Translations under genes and position numbers: made by a program
Shown here: one piece after another, positions 1-9,177 of the stretch
How positions within the stretch are numbered: the stretch's first letter is position 1
Layout of the letters: each line of letters begins with the position of its first letter
Source of the DNA: Streptomyces candidus
GTDB taxonomy: Bacteria > Actinomycetota > Actinomycetes > Streptomycetales > Streptomycetaceae
Assembly: GCF_014207445.1 (NCBI RefSeq)
Contig: NZ_JACHEM010000012.1
Location: 1 to 64,000, forward strand
Length of the DNA stretch: 64,000 nucleotides
Direction of reading: 5' to 3'
The notes under the pieces: model-generated
Databases searched by the model: none
What the model was told of the DNA's origin: nothing
What the model saw: only the letters and a program-made list of their open reading frames with translations

Positions 1-81
1 CCCGATCCGGCGACAAGGCGCCACATGGTCATCGATGAACACGTACAGTGCCGCCAGAAGGGCGTCCAGGTCTGTCTTCAC
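1..81 (-). mobile_element. Partial transposase N-terminus (IS982-like), cut by window edge
   Basis: Reading the minus strand from a GTG at 81 to the edge gives 27 unbroken codons that begin VKTDLDALLAALYV and continue FIDDHVAPCRR. From memory this resembles the opening of DDE transposases of the IS982 type found in Streptomyces; no search could be run. The body of the gene lies outside the window, so its integrity is unknown. No convincing Shine-Dalgarno sequence precedes it, and no terminal inverted repeat was recognised in the 60 bases before the peptidase stop codon. The family name is tentative. Confidence 0.5.
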
Positions 82-143
82 ACACTGACCAACGGGCGCC
101 CTTCGCCATGGTCGCGACCAGCACAAACATCGGACTCATTCAT

Positions 144-812
144 CTAGACGCGCACGCCCACCGAACGCAGGTAGGCGACCGGGTTGATCGCCGAGCCGTA
201 ATTGGCGGTGGTGCGGATCTCGAAGTGCAGATGCGGGCCGGAGGAGTTCCCGGTGTTGCCGGACAGGGCTATTCGCTGGCCGGCCGCGACCCGCTGGCCG
301 GGCTTGACCTGGAGGCGCGAGAGGTGCGCGTACTGGGAGTACGTGCGGTCGGCGTGCCGCACGACGATCGCGTTGCCGTACGCGGGGCCGTCGCCGCCGC
401 CGTTCGGTCCCGCCTTGACGACGATGCCGGGCCCGGCGGCCTTCACGGCGGTGCCGACCGGGACGGCGAAGTCCTGGCCGGAGTGCTTCTGGGCCCACAT
501 GCCGCCGCCCTTGCCGTAGGTGGCGGAGAGCGCGTAACCCTGGACGGGCCTGGCCCATGCCCTGGCCCCGGCCTTCTTCTGGACGGCCTTCGTCCGGGTT
601 GCCTTCTTGGCGACGGCCTTCTTGGCGACAGCCTTCTTCTGGACGGTCTTCTTCTGGACGGCCTTCTGCACGGAGGCGGACTTGCCGACGGGCGCGGCGG
701 TCCTAATCTCCGCGGCGAAGGCGGCGCTCCCGGAACCGGCAACGGCCGTCGCACCGAATACGACGGCGACGAGGGCGGTGCGGATCCGCCGGGAATGGGC
801 GCGCTTCGACAT
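144..812 (-). CDS. Secreted M23 family metallopeptidase
   Basis: Predicted zinc-dependent endopeptidase that cleaves peptidoglycan cross-links outside the cell. The 222-residue protein has a basic N-terminus, a hydrophobic stretch (about 13-30) and an Ala-rich cleavage region (AAFAAE), so it should be exported. Residues 50-80 are a Lys/Ala/Val repeat (KKAVAKKAVAKK type) that may bind cell-wall polyanions. The M23 domain fills the C-terminal half and keeps the ligand motifs HSGQD (H110, D114) and HLHFE (H194, H196), plus H163 in YAHLS. I chose the ATG at 812 because GGAGG lies 10 bases upstream; the open frame extends to 1025, but that part has no coding character. A structured leader precedes it. 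Confidence 0.9.
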   Translation of the reverse strand: MSKRAHSRRIRTALVAVVFGATAVAGSGSAAFAAEIRTAAPVGKSASVQKAVQKKTVQKKAVAKKAVAKKATRTKAVQKKAGARAWARPVQGYALSATYGKGGGMWAQKHSGQDFAVPVGTAVKAAGPGIVVKAGPNGGGDGPAYGNAIVVRHADRTYSQYAHLSRLQVKPGQRVAAGQRIALSGNTGNSSGPHLHFEIRTTANYGSAINPVAYLRSVGVRV

Positions 813-1010
813 GCGGGAAAGACCTCCGGACGTGAAAGATCCCGGCGGGTTCCCGCCGGGCTTGCTCCACCTTGGTAACCCGCCGCTCCCCGCAGCCCCA
901 AACCCCCCACGTACGAGTCCACGTAGTAGCCGGGGCGGATGAACACGGCGCCTTGACGCCCTCAGCTCCGCCCTGCCGTACCACCCGAAACCCGGCGAAA
1001 ACCTTCCCCT
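813..1010 (-). promoter_or_regulatory. Structured 5' leader of the M23 peptidase gene
   Basis: On the peptidase sense strand this region contains a duplicated TACGTGG motif and then a perfect 9-bp inverted repeat at 841-860 (CCCGGCGGG, two-base centre), about 28 bases before the start codon. Cell-wall hydrolase genes in Streptomyces are often preceded by c-di-AMP (ydaO) riboswitches. I could not match the conserved ydaO core here, so I call it only a candidate structured leader. The hairpin is followed by a short ATCTTTC tract and could act as an attenuator. Confidence 0.35.
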
Positions 1011-1376
1011 GCTACGCCACCCCACCCGTACCCGGAGCCACGGCGGCCGCTTCCGACAGGCCGTCAGCCCGAGCCGGAGGACCTGCCTCGCGCCGCTGCC
1101 GAACCGTCGCAGGACGGCCGGTGAACCCGACTACCACCTCTAGTAGGCGGGGTATCCCCTGTGCGCCTTGTCACGAGCAGCCACCCCCGCGCCGTACCCG
1201 GACGGGCACCCCTCGGCCTCAGCGCGTCAACCAGGCACCCTTCGTCCACTCGTACGGACGGCTCGTTGCCGTTCCGCTCGCCCGTCCGTTCCTCGTGCGC
1301 AAGTCTCAACCGCATGAGGGGAGTCGGCGTACCGTGGGGACGCAGGACAGTGCTGGCCGGACCGGAGGGGCGCCGT
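1011..1376. other. Intergenic region with no recognised gene
   Basis: About 365 bases between the divergent peptidase leader and the small two-gene cassette. Open frames here lack the strong third-position GC bias of the neighbours and resemble nothing I know. It should hold promoters for both directions, but I could not fix -35/-10 elements. Confidence 0.4.
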
Positions 1377-1733
1377 ATGGGCGAGAACCGAGCGAAGAAC
1401 AGCGGCGACAGCGACCCCGTCGGCCCCACAGCCCCCGCCCTCCCCGCCCACCCCACCTGGCACACCGTCGTCAGCGGACGGCAGATCGACCTGCCCGCGA
1501 CACTGCCCACCATCCGCGCCGCCCTCACCGCCGCGCAGGCCGCCGACCTGGATGCCGAGCTGGCCCGTACCCCGGCCCTCGACCTCCCCCTGGTGCTGGC
1601 CCGCTGGGCGCTCGCCCCGACGCAGGCCGCCGCGGAGGACGAAGCGGTCTTCGCCCGCCTGGCGACCGGCGACTTCTCGGACTGCGTGGCCGCCTCGGGC
1701 GACGAACCCCGACCCGCCCCGGAAGTTTCATGA
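1377..1733 (+). CDS. Hypothetical protein, possible antitoxin partner
   Basis: Encodes 118 residues. Residues 1-35 are Pro/Ala-rich and probably disordered; the rest is Ala/Leu-rich and predicted helical (DLPATLPTIRAALTAAQ, then a second helix). The start at 1377 is supported by GGAGG nine bases upstream. The stop overlaps the start of the next gene by ATGA, so the two are translationally coupled. I recognise no family. Coupling to a ParE/RelE-like protein suggests an antitoxin role, but no DNA-binding motif is obvious, so this is inference. Confidence 0.65.
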   Translation: MGENRAKNSGDSDPVGPTAPALPAHPTWHTVVSGRQIDLPATLPTIRAALTAAQAADLDAELARTPALDLPLVLARWALAPTQAAAEDEAVFARLATGDFSDCVAASGDEPRPAPEVS

Positions 1734-1975
1734 CGCGTCTGCGCATCCAGTACGCCCCGGCCGCCGAGATCGCCCGGCACGCGATGCACCCGGACCTCCG
1801 CCGCCGTTTCGAACACTCCATGCGCGCCCTCGCCCGCGACCCGTACGGCCAGGGAACGCGAGACGTCAAGGGCGAGAAGGACCGCCGGCAGGGGGTCGCG
1901 GGCGGGGCCGTGGTCGTCTACTACGTGAGCGCGGCGGTGCTGGTGGTGACGGTGGTACGGATCGTGCACGCGTGA
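1730..1975 (+). CDS. ParE/RelE-like small protein, possible toxin
   Basis: Encodes 81 residues. The order of elements fits the RelE/ParE fold: a first strand (RLRIQYAP), two helices (about 10-38), then three strands ending VVVYYVSAAVLVVTVVRIVH. The basic stretch DVKGEKDRRQG sits where these toxins carry catalytic or binding residues, but no residue can be assigned with confidence. Translation is coupled to the upstream gene by an ATGA overlap, the usual layout of a toxin-antitoxin pair with the antitoxin first. It could equally be a non-toxic relative; there is no functional proof. Confidence 0.65.
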   Translation: MTRLRIQYAPAAEIARHAMHPDLRRRFEHSMRALARDPYGQGTRDVKGEKDRRQGVAGGAVVVYYVSAAVLVVTVVRIVHA

Positions 1976-2040
1976 CGCCGCGGCCAAGGAGCGGTCGGCG
2001 GCGCCGGCCGTAGGGGCCGGCGTCCGTCACGTCACGGGAA

Positions 2041-2076
2041 AGGGGCCCCGGAAACCTTTCGGTTTCCGGGGCCCCT
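2041..2076. terminator. Strong bidirectional terminator between the cassette and clpC
   Basis: A perfect 16-bp stem (AGGGGCCCCGGAAACC and its complement) closes on a 4-base TTTC loop. It lies between the convergent ends of the ParE-like gene (1975) and clpC (2108), so it can stop transcription from either side. No long T-tract follows, which is usual in Streptomyces. Confidence 0.85.
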
Positions 2077-2107
2077 CACGCGCTCACCTCGGCACGGATG
2101 CCGAGCG

Positions 2108-4636
<2,529 letters not shown>

Positions 4637-5090
4637 CGTTATTCGCTCCTCAGAGCGGTCGGGCAGTTAAGGGGTCGGTCCCCTCCCTGTCCTTCCGCAT
4701 GCTAGTCCCGCAGGGCGGGACAGCTCATTCCAACTGCCGACACCCGTTCTTGCCTCCCGGCCTGAACAGCCGACAACTACTTCAACTCGATGGTGCGAGA
4801 CGATGTTCCCGCAGGCCAAGCAGTTAGCCCCATCGCCACTACGCCGATGGCGAACGTGGGACTGCTTCGTATGCGTGTCGCCCCTGTCTGCGTAGCTGCC
4901 GGAGTGGGCCCTTACTAGGTCTGTCTTACCCGCAAGCACTGACACTCCATGCGGCGCACGCCGGTTCCCTCAGCTACGGGCGAACATCCTTGCGCCGCCG
5001 GAAGCGCTGGCGCGCCCCCCATGGGCCCACGGAACGCATCCGCCCGGGGACCCACCGTAACCATGCGTCGTTTCCGGAGTTTTCCCGGGC
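4637..5090. other. Divergent intergenic region, clpC / SCO3374-like gene
   Basis: This 454-base region between divergent genes has lower GC than its surroundings and contains the ClgR-type box. No tRNA fold, convincing small ORF or terminator was recognised. It probably holds a long clpC leader and the promoter of the rightward gene. Confidence 0.5.
4842..4855 (-). promoter_or_regulatory. ClgR-type operator upstream of clpC
   Basis: The minus strand reads GTTCGC-CATCG-GCG, an exact match to the GTTCGC-N5-GCG motif that I recall for ClgR, the activator of clp and lon genes in Streptomyces. It lies 206 bases before the clpC start codon, which fits an activator site in the long leader. The match is direct; ClgR binding is inference. 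Confidence 0.65.
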
Positions 5091-5738
5091 ATGGCCCTCA
5101 CCCTTCCGCACCCCCGGCTTCCGCTGTCCGACGGTGGCACCGCGCAGTGCGCCGCCTGGTACGAGAAGGAACTCGGCTGGGCCACCGTCAGCGCTCCCGG
5201 CGAACCGGTTCTGCTCCGTACCGGTCTGCGGTTCGACGTGCTGGAACTGCCCGCCACCGCGGGCCACGCCGTACTGCGCCGGGTCGGCCCCACGGGTCCG
5301 GTCGCGCTGTTCGGGCACCGGATGCGGCTGCTGATCGCCCCGGGGAGCGCCGAAGAGGTGCCCGCGCTGCTGGAGTGGCTGGAGTGGGGTTCCGTGCCCC
5401 TGGATCTGCGGGCGACCGGCCCCGGAGGACTGATCGCCGCCCCCGCCCCGCCCGGAGCGGCGGCGTCCGGTCCGGTTCCGGCAGGCGGGGCCGCGGTCTG
5501 GCTGCGGCCCCCCGCACCGGGGCACGAGGAGGAACAGACACTGCCGGCCTTCGCCGGCGTCGGGGGCCGCGGTGCCGCCCCCGATCTTCTGCGCCTGGTG
5601 GCCGCGGCGGCGACGGAATGCCACCGGGCCCGGTTGGCCGTCTCGACCGTCGAGGTGCGGATCGACGGCGAGCAGACCGACCGCACCAATACGGCACTGC
5701 CAAAAGAACGGCAGGCTCAGCCGTTGGCCTTCTCGTAG
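5091..5738 (+). CDS. SCO3374 family protein, unknown function
   Basis: Encodes 215 residues and corresponds to the gene found between clpC and lsr2 in Streptomyces (SCO3374 family). The N-terminal 110 residues look globular (ALFGHRMRLLIAPGSAEEVPALLEWLEWGS); a Pro/Ala-rich linker (about 115-150) leads to a helical C-terminus. From memory its N-terminal part resembles bifunctional primase/polymerase-associated proteins, but no catalytic motif is visible. Its 3' end overlaps the convergent lsr2 gene by 22 bp, so the two transcripts form a short antisense pair. Function unknown. Confidence 0.8.
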   Translation: MALTLPHPRLPLSDGGTAQCAAWYEKELGWATVSAPGEPVLLRTGLRFDVLELPATAGHAVLRRVGPTGPVALFGHRMRLLIAPGSAEEVPALLEWLEWGSVPLDLRATGPGGLIAAPAPPGAAASGPVPAGGAAVWLRPPAPGHEEEQTLPAFAGVGGRGAAPDLLRLVAAAATECHRARLAVSTVEVRIDGEQTDRTNTALPKERQAQPLAFS

Positions 5739-6049
5739 GCCTCCCGCACCGAGGCCGGGACGCGGCCGCGGTCGTTCACGTCGTGGCCGTTCTCCTTGGC
5801 CCACTTACGGATCTCGGCCGTGTTCTGGCTGCCACCGGAAACAGCGCGCGTCTTGCCGCGTCCCGCAGCACGTCCGCCGGTGCGGCGGCCGTTCTTGGTG
5901 TAGGGGTCGAGCAGCCCGCGGAGCTTCTCCGCGTTCGCGGTGGTGAGGTCGATCTCATAGGTCTTGCCGTCCAGAGCGAACGTCACCGTCTCGTTCGCCT
6001 CGACGCCGTCGAGGTCGTCAACAAGAAGGACCTGAACCTTCTGCGCCAC
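5717..6049 (-). CDS. lsr2: Lsr2 family nucleoid-associated silencer
   Basis: H-NS-like protein that binds AT-rich DNA in the minor groove and silences foreign genes and specialised-metabolite clusters. Its 110 residues match the family. The N-terminal oligomerisation domain has the conserved stretches VLLVDDLDG and TYEIDLT; a Gly/Arg linker leads to the DNA-binding domain with AEIRKWAKENGH and the RGR hook (NDRGRVP). I chose the GTG at 6049 (product AQKVQVLLVDD) because AAAGGA precedes it; an ATG five codons upstream is less consistent. The 3' end overlaps the SCO3374-like gene. Confidence 0.95.
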   Translation of the reverse strand: MAQKVQVLLVDDLDGVEANETVTFALDGKTYEIDLTTANAEKLRGLLDPYTKNGRRTGGRAAGRGKTRAVSGGSQNTAEIRKWAKENGHDVNDRGRVPASVREAYEKANG

Positions 6050-6207
6050 CGGATTTCCTTTCATCGAAAATGCAGTACGCGGAAAGGAAACCGCTTTTCT
6101 ACGGAAAACACAAACCCCTGTCGGAGGTTCAGTTGCGCGAGAACACGGGAAACGTGCGCGTATCGGACATAGGGATACACGGACTTACAGCAGCTTCAGC
6201 GGTCGCT

Positions 6208-6738
6208 TCAGAGGTGCAGAAGCATCCGGCTGTTGCCCAAGGTGTTGGGCTTCACTCGTTCGAGACCGAGGAACTCCGCCACGCCCTCGTCATTGGAACG
6301 CAGCAACTCGCTGTAGACATCTCCGTCGACCGGGGCCTCGCCGATCTCCACGAAGCCGTGCTTCGCGAAGAACTCGACTTCGAAGGTCAGGCAGAATACG
6401 CGGCGGACCCCGATCCAGCGTGCGGTCTGGAGGAGTTTGTCCAGGACCTGATGTCCCACACCGGCGCCCTTGAAGGCGGGGTCGACGGCGAGAGTGCGTA
6501 CTTCGGCGAGGTCTTCCCACATGATGTGCAGGGCGCCGCAGCCGATCACCGAGGCGTCCTCGTCGCGTTCCGCGACCCAGAACTCCTGGATGTCCTCGTA
6601 AAGCGTCACGTTCGCTTTGTCGAGGAGGATGCGGCTGCGGGCGTAGGTGTCCACGAGAGCGCGGACGGAGGGCACGTCACTGGTGCGTGCCCGGCGGACG
6701 GTGATGGCTTTTGCCGACGCAATACGATCTGGGGCCAT
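6208..6738 (-). CDS. Short amino-acid N-acetyltransferase (NAGS-like GNAT)
   Basis: Predicted to acetylate glutamate, the first step of arginine synthesis. Its 176 residues form one GNAT domain with the acetyl-CoA loop (VDPAFKGAGVGHQVLDKL, about 95-112) and no amino-acid-kinase domain. That matches the short actinobacterial N-acetylglutamate synthases, such as the Mycobacterium enzyme encoded near lexA. The gene follows the BlaI-type gene by nine bases on the same strand, so they may be cotranscribed. The substrate is assigned from family similarity only. Confidence 0.85.
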   Translation of the reverse strand: MAPDRIASAKAITVRRARTSDVPSVRALVDTYARSRILLDKANVTLYEDIQEFWVAERDEDASVIGCGALHIMWEDLAEVRTLAVDPAFKGAGVGHQVLDKLLQTARWIGVRRVFCLTFEVEFFAKHGFVEIGEAPVDGDVYSELLRSNDEGVAEFLGLERVKPNTLGNSRMLLHL

Positions 6739-6747
6739 GACCGGACG

Positions 6748-7137
6748 CTATCGCCCGGAGGTCTTCTCGCCGTCACCGGGGAGTTGCACGACCCGCATCG
6801 CGTCCTGAAGTGCCTCGCGCTGCTCGGCGGACATCATGCCGAAGAACGCGACAAGGGCCGCGGCGGGGTTGTCACTGGTCGACCAGGCTTCGTTCATCAG
6901 TGCGGCCGAGTAGGCGGCCCGGGTGGAGACCGAGGTATATCTATAGGCCCGGCCGTCGACTTCCCTTCGCACCCAGCCCTTCTGATGGAGATTGTCCATT
7001 ACGGTCATGACGGTGGTGTAGGCGATGGACCGGTCCTTCTGAAGATCTTCGAGGACTTCCCGGACGGTGACCGGACGGTTCCACTCCCACACGCGCGTCA
7101 TGACGGCGTCTTCCAGCTCTCCCAATCGGCGGGGCAC
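6748..7137 (-). CDS. BlaI/MecI/CopY family transcriptional regulator
   Basis: Dimeric winged-helix repressor of 129 residues. The N-terminal DNA-binding domain runs ELEDAVMTRVWEW ... TVREVLEDLQKDR ... TTVMTVMDNLHQKGWV and continues into the wing; the C-terminus is the dimerisation region. The start is a GTG at 7137. BlaI-type genes in actinobacteria are often paired with an M56 BlaR-type protease, but none lies beside it here, so its signal is unknown. A small palindrome (CCAC-TATG-GTGG) just upstream might be an operator. Confidence 0.9.
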   Translation of the reverse strand: MPRRLGELEDAVMTRVWEWNRPVTVREVLEDLQKDRSIAYTTVMTVMDNLHQKGWVRREVDGRAYRYTSVSTRAAYSAALMNEAWSTSDNPAAALVAFFGMMSAEQREALQDAMRVVQLPGDGEKTSGR

Positions 7138-7200
7138 AGCGCCACCATAGTGGGAGTTATCGCCGAATGGCGGGTCATCGGGGCCCTGGACAGCAGAAAA

Positions 7201-7238
7201 AGGGTGTGCGGGTCAGCAGGAGCTGATCCGCACACCCT
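7201..7238 (-). terminator. Rho-independent terminator of the 7.3-8.1 kb genes
   Basis: A stem of about 17 bp with one G-U type pair (AGGGTGTGCGG..., 4-base loop) is followed on the minus strand by five T residues. It lies 33 bases past the stop of the small membrane protein gene and before the BlaI-type gene, so it separates two leftward transcripts. Confidence 0.85.
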
Positions 7239-7271
7239 CTTGGTTCCGGCGATGTTGCCGGTCCGGCCGCC

Positions 7272-7436
7272 CTACGCGTCGCCGGTGCGCTGCGCGGCCT
7301 CGGCGGCCGCGGCGTCCACGTAGGCGTCTTCCTTTGCCTTGTTGGCACCGCCCTGCGTCTTGACGATCGTCACGATGAGGGCGATGAAGAAGGCGGCCAT
7401 CACCACCGGGGGCAGGAGCGCGGAGACATAGTCCAT
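7272..7436 (-). CDS. Small single-span membrane protein
   Basis: Encodes 54 residues. Residues 6-26 form one hydrophobic segment (LLPPVVMAAFFIALIVTIVK); a charged, Ala-rich cytoplasmic tail follows (KAKEDAYVDAAAAEAAQR). It starts at an ATG 13 bases downstream of the hypothetical gene at 7450-8088 and shares its terminator, so the two likely form one transcript. Function unknown. It was kept because of its coding-type base bias and typical topology. Confidence 0.7.
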   Translation of the reverse strand: MDYVSALLPPVVMAAFFIALIVTIVKTQGGANKAKEDAYVDAAAAEAAQRTGDA

Positions 7437-7449
7437 GTCTCCAGAGTAG

Positions 7450-8088
7450 CTAGCTCGCTTCCCGGCGCTCCCCCGGGGGCGTGGGCCGTTTGCGGGGCGG
7501 GAAGGCCTCGGCCGGGGTCGGCACCGGACGGCCGTGGGCCGGGGTGTCGGCCGGCGCGGGTTCCCGTGGAGCCGGCTTGGCCGGCCGGGAGGGCTTGGCG
7601 TCGGCGGAGAGGCCGCCGGGCAGTGCGGTGAGCCGGGTGCGCGGGGCCGGCGCGGCGGGTGCCGGAGCGGCGGTCGCGTACGAGGTCGTACGGGCGAGTC
7701 TCGCGCGTACGGAACGCTCCGCGATGCCCTGGCAGCGGGCCAGCAGCGCCGCAGCGAGCGGCATGGAGCGCAGGGAGCGCAGCGAGACGAGGTCGTCGGG
7801 CAGCGGGCGGTAACCGGCCGCCAGGGCGTCCTGGAGGAGTTCCAGGTAGCCGGTGGCGGAGCCGGGGAGGGCGACCCGGTAGCGGGCGAGGTCCGCGAGC
7901 AGGAAGGCGCGCAGCCGGCCTGCCTCGTGGATCGCCTCGTCCACCGACTCGGCCAGGCGCAGGCACTCCCGTACCTCGTCGGCGGGGAGGGGGGCGGGGT
8001 GGAGGGCGAGGGCAAGGGCGCGTCGGAGCACACGCAGTTCGTCTGCGCTGAACGCCATGCCGCCGCGGGAACCGTATGGCGTGGGCAT
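7450..8088 (-). CDS. Conserved hypothetical protein
   Basis: Encodes 212 residues. The N-terminal two thirds are helical and Leu/Arg-rich (DELRVLRRALALALHP, EVRECLRLAESVDEA), ending near ARLARTTSY. The C-terminal 70 residues are Pro/Ala-rich and probably disordered. I recognise no enzymatic motif; similar proteins occur at this place in other Streptomyces. The true start could be the internal ATG (MAFSADEL) ten codons later. It probably forms an operon with the small membrane protein downstream. Confidence 0.75.
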   Translation of the reverse strand: MPTPYGSRGGMAFSADELRVLRRALALALHPAPLPADEVRECLRLAESVDEAIHEAGRLRAFLLADLARYRVALPGSATGYLELLQDALAAGYRPLPDDLVSLRSLRSMPLAAALLARCQGIAERSVRARLARTTSYATAAPAPAAPAPRTRLTALPGGLSADAKPSRPAKPAPREPAPADTPAHGRPVPTPAEAFPPRKRPTPPGERREAS

Positions 8089-8220
8089 GTGGTGACTTTA
8101 AGTGCTAAGCGGACAAATTTCTCTTAACGGGTGTTCGGTGGCGCGTCAAATCCGCGCCTCCTGATCGGTTCGGCCCGCGGGCGGGCGGAGCTGTCGTGTG
8201 CGGGGGGCGGGGCGTACGGC

Positions 8221-8269
8221 ACAGGGGCGGGTCCACCCGGTTCGTCCGGCCGGGCGGGCCCGCCCCTGT
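8221..8269 (-). terminator. Long hairpin downstream of coaX operon
   Basis: Perfect 11-bp arms ACAGGGGCGGG and CCCGCCCCTGT enclose a region that can pair further (CCCGG/CCGG). It lies about 105 bases past the coaX stop in the direction of operon transcription and is the best terminator candidate for the pantothenate/NAD operon. Confidence 0.6.
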
Positions 8270-8281
8270 CGGGCGAAGCGG

Positions 8282-8385
8282 TTCACCCGCGGGCGGGCCC
8301 GCTCTTCACCCGAGGGCATGTCGTGGCGCACCCGCGGGAGACGTCGCGCTTCACCCGCGGCAGACGTGGCGGTGTCACATGCGGG
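8282..8385. repeat. Degenerate ~23-bp tandem repeat overlapping the coaX 3' end
   Basis: Five imperfect copies start near 8282, 8305, 8328, 8350 and 8374, spaced 22-24 bases. Their heads read TTCACCCGCGG, TTCACCCGAGG, GCACCCGCGG, TTCACCCGCGG and GTCACATGCGG. The last copy contains the coaX stop codon and the codons for its final residues (ISRM), so the array probably arose by duplication of the gene tail. Confidence 0.6.
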
Positions 8386-9175
8386 AGATGTTGCGTTCGT
8401 ACACCAGGCGCAGGCCGATCAGGGTCAGCCACGGTTCGTGCTCGTCGATCGCGGAGGACTCGCCGAGGATGATCGGAGCGAGGCCGCCGGTGGCGATGAC
8501 GGTGACGTCGTCGGGGTCGGCCGGGGAGAGTTCGCGGGCCATGCGGGCGACGACTCCGTCGACCTGGCCGGCGAAGCCGTAGACGATGCCCGACTGCATC
8601 GCCTCCACCGTGTTCTTGCCGATGACGCTGCGCGGCCGGGCCAGTTCGATCTTGCGGAGCTGGGCGCCCTTGACGCCGAGCGCGTCGACCGAGATCTCGA
8701 TGCCGGGGGCGATGACGCCGCCCACGTACTCGCCGCGTGCGGAGACCGCGTCGAAGGTGGTGGCGGTGCCGAAGTCGACGACGACCGCGGGGCCGCCGTA
8801 CAGCTCGACGGCGGCTACCGCGTTGATGATGCGGTCGGCACCCACCTCCTTGGGGTTGTCCATGAGGATCGGGACGCCGGTCTTCACCCCTGGCTCGACA
8901 AGGACGGAGGGGACGTCGCCGTAGTAGCGGCGGGTGACCTCGCGCAGCTCGTGCAGGACCGAGGGGACGGTGGCGCAGATCGCGATGCCCTCGATGCCGT
9001 CGCCCAGCTCGTTGCCGAGCATGGGGTGCATGCCCATCAGACCCTGGAGGAGCACGGCGAGTTCGTCGGCGGTGCGGCGGGCGTCGGTGGAGATGCGCCA
9101 GTGCTCGACGATCTCCTCGCCGTCGAACAGACCGAGGACGGTGTGCGTGTTGCCGACGTCGATGGTGAGGAGCAT
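8375..9175 (-). CDS. coaX: Type III pantothenate kinase
   Basis: Phosphorylates pantothenate in the first step of CoA synthesis. The 266-residue protein opens with the phosphate-binding motif TIDVGNTHTVLGLFDG and has the second ASKHA motif VVVDFGTATTFDAV with the family GVIAPG segment nearby. It is last in the operon DUF2520-panC-nadB-nadC-coaX and begins two bases after the nadC stop, so PanC and CoaX are made from one mRNA. Type III kinases resist feedback by CoA. Its 3' end is part of a tandem repeat array. Confidence 0.96.
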   Translation of the reverse strand: MLLTIDVGNTHTVLGLFDGEEIVEHWRISTDARRTADELAVLLQGLMGMHPMLGNELGDGIEGIAICATVPSVLHELREVTRRYYGDVPSVLVEPGVKTGVPILMDNPKEVGADRIINAVAAVELYGGPAVVVDFGTATTFDAVSARGEYVGGVIAPGIEISVDALGVKGAQLRKIELARPRSVIGKNTVEAMQSGIVYGFAGQVDGVVARMARELSPADPDDVTVIATGGLAPIILGESSAIDEHEPWLTLIGLRLVYERNISRM

Positions 9176-9177
9176 GC

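Noticed and set aside
813..1010. Firm call of a ydaO c-di-AMP riboswitch
   Set aside because: The conserved core sequences I remember for this class could not be located, so only a candidate structured leader is reported.
4637..4960. Possible tRNA or small RNA upstream of clpC
   Set aside because: No cloverleaf or conserved T-loop could be built; the region is better explained as a leader with a ClgR box.
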